From positions 94,913,187 through 94,977,186 of the forward strand of contig CM066732.1 in NCBI GenBank assembly GCA_033961575.1: DNA of 64,000 nt, in the 5' to 3' direction. Made by a program: the position numbers and the translations under genes. Positions 1 through 64,000 of the stretch are shown here, one piece after another; the first letter of the stretch is position 1; every line of letters starts with the position of its first letter. The notes under the pieces are model-generated. The model was given only the letters and a program-made list of their open reading frames with translations, ran no database searches and had not been told where the DNA came from. The stretch comes from Aselliscus stoliczkanus. Its lineage: Eukaryota; Chordata; Mammalia; Chiroptera; Hipposideridae.

Positions 1-120
1 AATCTACTGCAGAAACCCAACAGAACATGTTTTTTGCAGCATTTTTGGTACAAGTGAAAAATTGGAAATAATCTAAATGTCCAACAGTAGGAGAATGTGT
101 AAATAAATTCTGGTAAATGC
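1..120 (+). mobile_element. L1 3' end fragment
   Basis: The words AATTGGAAATAATCTAAATG and TCCAACAGTAGG are typical of the conserved 3' region of old mammalian L1. What looks like its continuation appears at about 2013-2100 (TCAAGTGAAAAAAGCA), so the retrocopy and the LTR-like repeat probably landed inside it. Confidence 0.6.
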
Positions 121-130
121 AAAAAGATCT

Positions 131-1315
131 TTTTTTTTGTCATTTAATTCAATTTTATTTAAATAACTAAGCATTGAAAACTTTACAAAAATGTCAATTA
201 TCTTAAATTGGTTAAGGTTCTTTCCCTTTTCTTTCCTTAAAGGGTCTAAGCATGGGTGGTCTTTTGTAGACACACCTATTTTTATTCTAAGAGGCACGTG
301 ATTGATTCTCAAATCAACTTTTTCTAAACAGAAATCCCTATATATAAATGTGATCAGTATATGTTGATTTATGTGATGATATTAATTTTCAAAAACATCT
401 TTAGTAAATAAATAAAGGGGTGATGTAAAATACTGTGACTTGCATGGTGAATTTTAATTGTAAAATTTCTTCTTCTTTCATAACTTCTTTCCTGCTGCAT
501 TTGCTGTTTTTTCAGCCATGATCTCTGAGTACTTCTTTCGGTTATATCTTCTGAACTCAGAGTCAGCCAGTAGTTCTTCCACAATAGTTTTCTTCCTTTG
601 TTTCTTGGGAATTCGGGAATGGTAGAAGTCAGCTGGATTGTCAACAATGGTTCCAATCTGGAAGTACTTAGGGAAGCCATCACTATCATTTTTCTTGTAA
701 AACCTTTTTGGGTTCATGCCAGCTCTCATCTTCAGTACTTTGAGGTCATTTTTTAGTTCATCTGTCAATTCTGGAGCTTTCATACCATACCAGCCATCAC
801 CTGCTGTTTTTTTGTCACTCCTTTCTGTGTTTTTTTTGAAGTTGATATTTTGATTCTCTATATGGTGGGACACAGTAGTTTTTTTCAAAATCAGGAATAA
901 TGACGGCTTTTTGCAGCATCTCATTTTTCCTTTTCTCCTTGACTTGTGTTAGGGTTTTCTTGTTCGACTGTAGTTTGTCTGCATTAAAATTAATATACAA
1001 ACCACCCAATTGCTTGATACTCAGACCAGGATCTATGCTGCTGCTTGTCAACTTTAGTAGTTTAGACTTTGTGCCATTTAGTAAGTCATCTTCATCACTG
1101 AATTCATCATCTTTATTTTTGTCATGGTCTGATAGTTCTTCCTTACTTGTTTCATCGTTTTCCTCCTCCTCTTCAAAAAGATCTTTAAGTACTAGCTTAG
1201 AAAGATCTCTAAGACACATGGTGTGATATTGTGATTTATAATAAATATACCTATATTTGGTCTTTGTCCCTATTTCCTGCACAGAGCTCCCAGAATTTCC
1301 TTTTGAGACCAGCAC
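131..1315 (-). pseudogene. DNTTIP2: Processed pseudogene of DNTTIP2 (TdIF2/ERBP), partial
   Basis: DNTTIP2 is a nucleolar ribosome-processing and TdT-interacting protein with a C-terminal Fcf2 domain. On the - strand the segment carries IDPGLSIKQLGGLYINFNAD, PDFEKNYCVPPY, then after a frameshift near 815-840 TAGDGWYGMKAPELTDELKN, FPKYFQIGTIVDNPADFYHS and KKQRKKTIVEELLADSEFRR. There are no introns although the parent is multi-exon. A CGA-to-TGA type stop at 478-480 cuts the protein eight codons before the old stop at 454-456. The 3' UTR runs on to a hexamer near 155-165 and an A-run (T-run at 131-139). The 5' limit is uncertain. It is truncated and lies antisense in an EIF2AK4 intron. Confidence 0.85.
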
Positions 1316-1325
1316 AGGCGTCTCT

Positions 1326-2012
1326 TGTTATGGTAATGATATGACTTTTGGAACTACCTGAGGATTGGAGCTGATTGCCAGGGGAACCAACCACGGGATT
1401 GGAGGGCTGGAGCTTTCAGTCCCACCCCCCTCACATCTGGGGATAGGAAAGGGACTGGAGGTTGAATCCATCACCAGTGGCCAATGATATAATCAATCTT
1501 GGCTGTGTAACGAAGCCTCAATAAATACCCATAAGGTCTGGGTTTAGAGAGCTTCCAAGTTGGTGAATACATGGAGGTGCAAGGACAATGGCATGCCTGG
1601 AGAGGATGTAATATAGAAGCTCCGCCTTCCCACAGATCTTGCCCTATGCCTGTCTTCCATCTGACTGTTCCTGAGTTATATCTTTTCATAATAAATCAGT
1701 AATCTAGTAAGTAAAATGTTTCCAAGTTTTGTGAGCCTCTCCAGAAAATTAATCAAACCCAGGGAGGAGGTCACTGGAACCTCTGATCTATAAGCGGAAA
1801 GGTCCGAGTTCAGGTAACAACTTGGGTTTACCTATTGGCTTGTCTAAAGCAGGGGTGGGGAGCGATCTTGTAAACTGAACCCTTAACCTATGGGATCTGA
1901 TGCTATCCCCAGGTTAATAGTGTCAGAATTGAGTTGAATTGGATATCCAGCTAGTGTCAGAAAACTGCTTGTTGGTTTTAGACACCACCTTCCACGGTGG
2001 AATTGGGTGCAG
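1326..2012 (+). mobile_element. LTR-like ancient repeat (family not named)
   Basis: Contains wording I associate with a widespread mammalian LTR: AATGAT/ATAATCAATC, AAGCCTCAATAAATACCC, a block of GTTCCTGAGTTATATC then AATAAATCAGTAATCTAGTA, and GGGATCTGATGCTATCCCCA. The hexamer in the middle would be the LTR poly(A) signal. Boundaries are approximate and no internal retroviral genes are seen. Confidence 0.5.
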
Positions 2013-2100
2013 TTTTTTACATGGTCAAGTGAAAAAAGCACGTTGTAGAATAATATGTACAGGATGATGTCATTTTTTTAAAAAAATCAGTGTTCACAAA
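2013..2100 (+). mobile_element. L1 3' end fragment, probable continuation
   Basis: ACATGGTCAAGTGAAAAAAG and AATAATATGTACAGGATGAT resemble the segment following that at 1-120 in old L1 3' ends. Confidence 0.5.
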
Positions 2101-2495
2101 ACCAAACTATCTTTTGTTTGGATGGTTGTCAAAGTCTTTATCATTATCAGTAATATTTGAATAGTATTTGCAAGAAGAAGTTATATTTTGCTGATATAAT
2201 TAAAAATTAAATTTAGGGGGAAATACAGAATCTTACACAAATGCTTTTATTACCATCTCTTCTTTCCCTTTCAAGATATTAAATTAGGAGTACTCCACTT
2301 TTTCGTGCTGACAGAAGAAAAATAAAATATACTCTTTATGACAGTTGCTGAAACCATTTTATAGGTATAGATTTTAAGTCCAGAATTCAGAATGATGGTT
2401 GAGTCTTTTAAATACATTGTTTATAATCAGGGTCAAGTACTAAAGTGGTGCTACTTGGGTCATTTGTTATGAAAACCAAACAGCTTAGATGAGTT

Positions 2496-2700
2496 AGAAC
2501 AGTTGTTCTCTGACTTTATCTTGATTGAAACCACCTGGAGAGTTTAAGGCACAGATTACTGCGCAAACCCCCAGAGTTGCTGATTTACTAGTCCTGAGAT
2601 GGAGTAGAGTTTGTATTTCTAATAAATTTCCAGGTGCTACTGATGCTGTTTGTCAGGGACCCCACGTTGAGAACCACTGGGTTATAGGTATGGCTTGTTT
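2496..2700 (+). mobile_element. MER5-like hAT-Charlie remnant
   Basis: Contains AACCACCTGGAGAGTTTAA, GTATTTCTAATAAATTTCCA and GACCCCACGTTGAGAACCAC, as in the non-autonomous hAT element MER5. The TTCTCTGACT and GAGAACCACTG ends are inverted. Old and diverged. Confidence 0.7.
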
Positions 2701-2718
2701 TCATTCATTGAAAAGTGA

Positions 2719-2835
2719 GGGCCGGCCAAGTGGCGCGGTGGTTAAGCGCTGGCTTGGGATGCCAGCGACCCTGGTTTGGGTCCCACATGTGAGGGCCAGT
2801 GACACTGCCCTCAAAAAAAAAAAAAAAAAAAAAAA
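2719..2835 (+). mobile_element. Short GGCCGGCC tRNA-derived SINE
   Basis: Head with A-box-like GTGGCGCGGTGGTTAAGCGC, B-box-like GGTTTGGGTCC, conserved GAGGGCCAGTGACACTGCCC, then a long A-tail. The flanking direct repeat is AAAAGTGA (2711-2718 and 2832-2839). Confidence 0.88.
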
Positions 2836-3174
2836 GTGAAAATAAACAGTAAGTTAAGATGTTCAAGGAATGAGAATTAAAAGACACTATATGATAAAAT
2901 GTGGGACTTTTAAAAAGTAGGTCTTCACTGTTACCAACTTAATACTATAATGAACAGGCTATATCTAAAGTTTCTCGTATTGGGCCCCAGCCATGCTCAG
3001 CTATCTGATTTGCTTTTCCTTGGAAAGCTTTATGACTGGTCTCCAGAAAGGCTTGATTTAGCATGGCAAGTCATTAAACTATTAACAGGAGTGAAAATTT
3101 ATAACGTACTTGTGCTATCTTAGATGGTTTAAAAATCGTCCCATGAGAGTAAGTCTTTCTGCCCCTGGAAACTA

Positions 3175-4303
3175 CAGTATTACCCCCTTATCTGAGGGGG
3201 ATACATTCCAAGACTCCCAGTGGATGCCTGAAACCACGGATAGTAGTGAACCCTACATAGACTTATGAGGTTTTTTTTCTATACATACATGCCTATGATA
3301 GTTTAATGTATAACTTAGACACAGTAAGAGATTAGCAATAACTACTAATAAAATGAAACAATTATAGGGCCGGCCGAATGGCGTGTTGGTTAAGAGCTGG
3401 CTTGGGGTGCCAGTGGCCCCATTTCAGATCCCACATATGAGGGCCAGTGACACTGCCCTCTACAGCTAAGATGGTGAACAACAGCTCCTCCTACAACTGG
3501 GCTGCTGTGATTCCCCTGGACGGCATAGCTGCAGCCCCTGCTGCAGTGGGCTGCCATAGGCTACAGTGAGTGGCCAGCAGCCAGCGTGAGTGGCGGGCAG
3601 CGGTGTGAGCTGCCAAGAGCCACTATGAGCGGCCGTCCAGAGGCTGGCAACCGATCTGCCTCACCCGAGAAGAGTGCAATGATGATACCAACATGGGCCA
3701 GTGAAGCAATGTCCTCCACAATTAGACTGAAGAACAAAAGGACAGCAACTTGTCTGTTCCCCTTCCCCAGTTCCCCAATGCTGTTACCCTTCCCCAATTC
3801 CCCAATTAAATCTTTGAAAAAAACAATTATAGCAGTATACTATAATAAAAGTTCTGTGAATGTGGTCTCTATGTCTCTCAAAATATCTTATTGTACGGTA
3901 CTTACCTTTCTTGTGATGATGTGAGATGATGCAATTCCTATATAGATGAAGGGAGGTAAATGATGTAGAAATTGTAAGTTAGCATTAGGCTACTATTGAC
4001 CTTGGGGCCATTATTATGTAAAATAAGGGTTACTTGAACACAAGCAACTGCAATACCAGTAATGGCTGATCTGGTAACTTAGATGGCTAAATGATTAGCA
4101 GGCAGGTAGCACATATGCTAGACAAAGGGATGACTCAGAGCAGAATGGCGGGAGATTTCATCATGCTGCTTAGAACAGCGCACAATGTAAAACATAAGAA
4201 TTGTTTATTTCTGTAATTTTCCATTTAATATTTTCAGACCATGGTTGACTGTGGGTAACTGAAACCAGGGAAAGTAAAACCATGGATAAGGGGGTGGCCA
4301 CTG
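3175..4303 (+). mobile_element. Tigger-type DNA transposon, interrupted
   Basis: The left end CAGTATTACCCCCTTATC and the right end (complement CAGTGGCCACCCCCTTATCC) are inverted repeats. The inner wording GGATGCCTGAAACCACGGAT and GGTTGACTGTGGGTAACTGA is typical of mammalian Tigger/TcMar fossils. TA precedes the left end. A long SINE sits at 3367-3820. No transposase frame is intact. Confidence 0.7.
3367..3820 (+). mobile_element. Long composite GGCCGGCC SINE (about 430-450 bp)
   Basis: The first 100 bases match the short SINE, then a body rich in CAGCTAAGATGGTGAACA and GGCTACAGTGAGTGGC, a segment CAACATGGGCCAGTGAAGCA, and a tail CCCCTTCCCCAATTCCCCAA then ATTAAATCTTTG. Direct repeats AAACAATTATA flank it (3356-3366 and 3821-3831). 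Confidence 0.85.
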
Positions 4304-4415
4304 CATACTTCTTGATTCTCCATTTGTACCCAGCCTGGTATTCAGTATATAAATTCTTTCTTCCCTCTCACTGAGGTGTGTTTGCCTGGATGACAAGGAA
4401 AGATGGACTCCTCAG

Positions 4416-61735
<57,320 letters not shown>

Positions 61736-61920
61736 TCCTCAACAATGGTCATTACACTGTTCAGACAGGAACGTATACTATAAAATGTTGTACATTCATT
61801 GTAATTTTAAGTTAACTTCACATTCTAAGAAGCTGTCCTACAAAGTTGAGCTTTGTAACTTTTTCATATGTAATATAAATTTCTTTTTGAATATAATAAA
61901 TGCTTTCATATATCTGCTGC
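61736..61920 (+). other. EIF2AK4: EIF2AK4 3' UTR, probable
   Basis: AT-rich sequence after the stop with an AATAAA at 61895-61900. Cleavage would be expected 10-30 bases later. Further AATAAA hexamers at about 62324 and 62454 could give longer forms that would overlap SRP14 transcripts. The end is inferred. Confidence 0.55.
61895..61900 (+). terminator. Candidate poly(A) signal of EIF2AK4
   Basis: AATAAA about 160 bases after the stop codon, the first canonical hexamer in the 3' UTR. Confidence 0.5.
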
Positions 61921-62627
61921 TTTTTAATTGTAAATTTAACACTAAAGGTTTTGTGGAGCTAGAATACAACAGCCTTGTTCGTCCCTTAACTCTAACTGAG
62001 CACATGAAAATATCCAAACTGAAGGGTGTAAAAATGTCAAATATCATCATTAACTTGGAATCTTTATTCTTGAATTTGTAATATGCTTATTCTAAGGTGG
62101 TTAAGCAAACTCTCATTGGACTATTAGAGAACTCATTCAAATTTGCTAAAGGAACTATGATAAAAATATAGCCAGTTGGGAAGAATATCCATGAGCTAAC
62201 ACAACTTTTTATACAACTGTCAGGTTTCAACTCCAATAACTTAGAAGATAAGGCTAAAACCTATTCATAATCACATTCCAGAATTATAAGTTATTGCCAG
62301 AAACTATTACAATGGGATGGGAAAAGGAATAAATAAGAGATGGTCAGTGCTGATAAATAGATTTAATGATACATTCCTTTTCACATAGATGGCTATGGAG
62401 ACTTTAATCCAGGAATATACACCTATGCAACACAGACCAATTAGCCAGATCTAAAATAAACTGGCTTCTGAAAACTACCCTGTAAACATTACATCCTTTC
62501 TCTCCCATTCAAAATGACCCTAATCTCACATGAAAATAGTTATTGTAGAGGAACCAGAAAGCTTTGTGGTCAAAAGGAAAAATAGCAATTCAGTGGTTAG
62601 TTGGGAAAAGCAGGGAAGCTGGTGCCT
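61921..62627 (-). other. SRP14: Intergenic gap and SRP14 3' UTR, probable
   Basis: The 62045-62627 part is likely SRP14 3' UTR if the hexamer at 62063 is used. The gap to the EIF2AK4 end is then about 125 bp or less. No repeat was recognised here, unlike the introns. Confidence 0.45.
62063..62068 (-). terminator. Candidate poly(A) signal of SRP14
   Basis: TTTATT on the + strand reads AATAAA on the - strand, about 560 bases after the SRP14 stop. It is the only canonical hexamer I noticed on that strand between the two stop codons. If used, the two transcripts end within about 150 bp of each other. Confidence 0.4.
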
Positions 62628-62717
62628 TCACTGTGCTGCTTTGGTCTTCTTACTCTTGCTCTTTTTATCCCTTTTCTTCAGCCCATCCATGTTAGCTCTC
62701 AATAGGTTTGAATAAGC
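62628..62717 (-). CDS. SRP14: SRP14 last coding exon (exon 5)
   Basis: SRP14 is the 14-kDa subunit that with SRP9 binds the Alu domain of SRP RNA and causes elongation arrest in the cytosol. Read on the - strand from 62717: acceptor tcttttag, then AYSNLLRANMDGLKKRDKK followed by a basic tail and TGA at 62628-62630. The tail ends AAQ without the long alanine-rich extension of primates, as expected in a non-primate. The intron before it shows this is the gene and not a processed copy. The position matches the tail-to-tail EIF2AK4-SRP14 arrangement of human. Confidence 0.95.
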   Translation of the reverse strand, partial: AYSNLLRANMDGLKKRDKKSKSKKTKAAQ

Positions 62718-63184
62718 CTAAAAGACACAGAGCATGACCTTAGTGGGAAGAACTGCAAATTGGTGGAGCAGCTGCCCCATTTCCATAATAGATTTAGTGT
62801 AGCCAAAATCAGAAAGCCTATCTGATAAAGAAAACATATAATACAATGGGACACTTGTATCTTAAGGAAAATGGTGTAAGAGGAAAACCCATTTTAGCAG
62901 CTTCTACAACACCTAGTGATGTTGAATATTTTTTTTAAAAGGAAAAACTGCAGGCAAATTCTTGTTCAAGTATACTATAGAGAGCGTATGTGAAGTCTAC
63001 GATGACAAGATCTAGCTTTAAAAAAACTAAAAAGGAAGACAGTATCAGTGTTGAAAATAAAATTCATTACCAGTAGTTTACAAGTGAAAGCTGCCATAGA
63101 GCAGTGAACCTAAGTATCAATTTTGACCAAGTGTTCAATATTATGCTGACTCTTGCCCTAAGAAAGGGAATAGCAGACACTCAC
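62718..63184 (-). other. SRP14: SRP14 intron 4
   Basis: 467 bases, gtgagt donor and cttttag acceptor on the - strand. No repeat recognised. Confidence 0.85.
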
Positions 63185-63217
63185 CATCTGAAACTTATTC
63201 ACTTCTTTGGAGCTCAC
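63185..63217 (-). CDS. SRP14: SRP14 exon 4
   Basis: Read on the - strand: acceptor ctttttcag, 11 codons VSSKEVNKFQM, donor gtgagt. In phase with the exon at 62628-62717, giving FQM-AYSNLL across the junction, as in SRP14. Exons 1-3 are not found in the remaining bases and must lie beyond the window. Confidence 0.93.
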
Positions 63218-63488
63218 CTGAAAAAGAAGAGGAAAAAAGTTCATCCCTATTACCGATATAGAAATCTCCTGCCTCATCCCAGATAACTCAAAAGGCTCAA
63301 GAAGACAACATTTTAATCTTTAAAATATTTCTTCCCAACTTCAGGGGGTCATGATACACCAAAGGCTATTTTTCTACTCTTACTTTCCTCTGCCTGAGGA
63401 ACAAAGTAGCTCTGGACTTTTTTCACATGAGAACTGTACCAAGATGGAAAAGAGGCAGATGTGGCCTCTTAAAGAAACTATGTGTCTC

Positions 63489-63627
63489 AGGGCCAGCTGA
63501 GTGGCTCAGTTGGTTAAGAGCTCACTCAAGAGTGCGAGCTGAGCTCTGAGCAACAGCAGTTCAATGCCCAGCCCGAGCTGAGCTGCCAACAGGTGGCTCA
63601 GCTTAAAAAAAAAAAAAAAAAAAAAAA
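63489..63627 (+). mobile_element. 140-bp SINE, GCTCAAGAG subtype, in an SRP14 intron
   Basis: GGGCCAGCTGAGTGGCTCAG head, CTCACTCAAGAGTGCGAGCT, AGCAACAGCAGTTCAATGCC, then A-tail of about 23. Confidence 0.85.
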
Positions 63628-63637
63628 TACAGAAGTA

Positions 63638-63803
63638 CAGGCATACCTCTGAGATGTTGAGGGTTCAGTTCCAGACCACCACAGTAAAGTATCAGAATAA
63701 AGTGGGTCATAATCTTTGCTGATGGAGGCTCTTTAATATTTTTAAAAATGCAACATTTGAGAAGCCCAATAAAGCAAAGTACAATAAAATGAGGTATGCC
63801 TGT
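63638..63803. mobile_element. Small palindromic-end DNA transposon, probably Tigger-related
   Basis: Inverted ends CAGGCATACCTC and GAGGTATGCCTG, with inner GTTCCAGACCACCACAGTAA and CAATAAAGCAAAGTACAATA known from a common mammalian non-autonomous element. About 165 bp. Confidence 0.7.
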
Positions 63804-64000
63804 CTTCATTGGGATTCCAGGGAGTCTCTTGCTTTGTCATATTTAGTCTCCACCTTGAAAGGGAACACTAGGGCTCTTAATTTTGTACTCTCTCAAGTAC
63901 CAAGCCTAGCATAGTTATACACTTGCTACGTGAACCACAAAGATAAAGAAATCAAGAGCTTAAAAGCATCATCTGGTACCAAGAAACTGTTCACTGAAGG

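Noticed and set aside
62628..63217. SRP14 as a processed pseudogene
   Set aside because: The two exons are separated by a 467-base intron with correct - strand splice sites and the frame is intact. This fits the true gene next to EIF2AK4.

Overview
This is a stretch of a mammalian nuclear genome. It holds the 3' two thirds of one large multi-exon gene on the + strand, EIF2AK4 (the eIF2-alpha kinase GCN2), and the last two exons of SRP14 on the - strand, tail to tail with it. Dozens of tRNA-derived SINEs begin with GGCCGGCC. Several longer copies read ACTAAGATTGAA / GAGCTGAGCTG / GGATGGCTCAG, as I remember the Rhin-1 SINE of horseshoe-bat relatives. With a mariner remnant and ordinary old mammalian repeats (MIR, L2, L1, MER5, MER20, Tigger), this points to a bat, most likely superfamily Rhinolophoidea. 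The species cannot be read from the sequence.

Layout. Positions 1-4415 are intron holding an L1 tail, a broken processed copy of DNTTIP2 (- strand), an LTR-like repeat and a Tigger-type transposon carrying a long SINE. From 4416 to 61735 there are 30 coding exons, numbered 10-39 here on the assumption of the usual 39-exon mammalian gene. They join in phase without a frameshift or stop and encode about 1,116 residues. In order these are the tail of the pseudokinase domain, the eIF2-alpha kinase domain with its acidic insert (exons 11-21), the histidyl-tRNA-synthetase-like domain (exons 22 to about 33) and the C-terminal dimerisation/ribosome-binding domain (to exon 39). The EIF2AK4 3' UTR follows. 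SRP14 exon 5 (62628-62717) and exon 4 (63185-63217) lie on the other strand, with 892 bp between the two stop codons. This agrees with the EIF2AK4-SRP14 order known in human.

The introns are mostly transposon debris. I recognise several SINE forms: a short form of about 100 bp, a long form of about 430 bp sharing its head, a form of about 140 bp, and older Rhin-like copies. Many copies still show target-site duplications. Intron 32 (7.4 kb) is largely an old antisense L1 split by SINEs. Intron 29 holds a roughly 290 bp inverted repeat and a deleted mariner.

The two genes do not share a pathway directly. GCN2 senses uncharged tRNA and stalled ribosomes and phosphorylates eIF2-alpha. SRP14 forms the elongation-arrest (Alu) domain of the signal recognition particle with SRP9. 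Both act on translating ribosomes, but their adjacency is simply conserved synteny. I found no CRISPR, operon or novel multi-gene system. The points worth a second look concern retroposon structure and some gene-level details.
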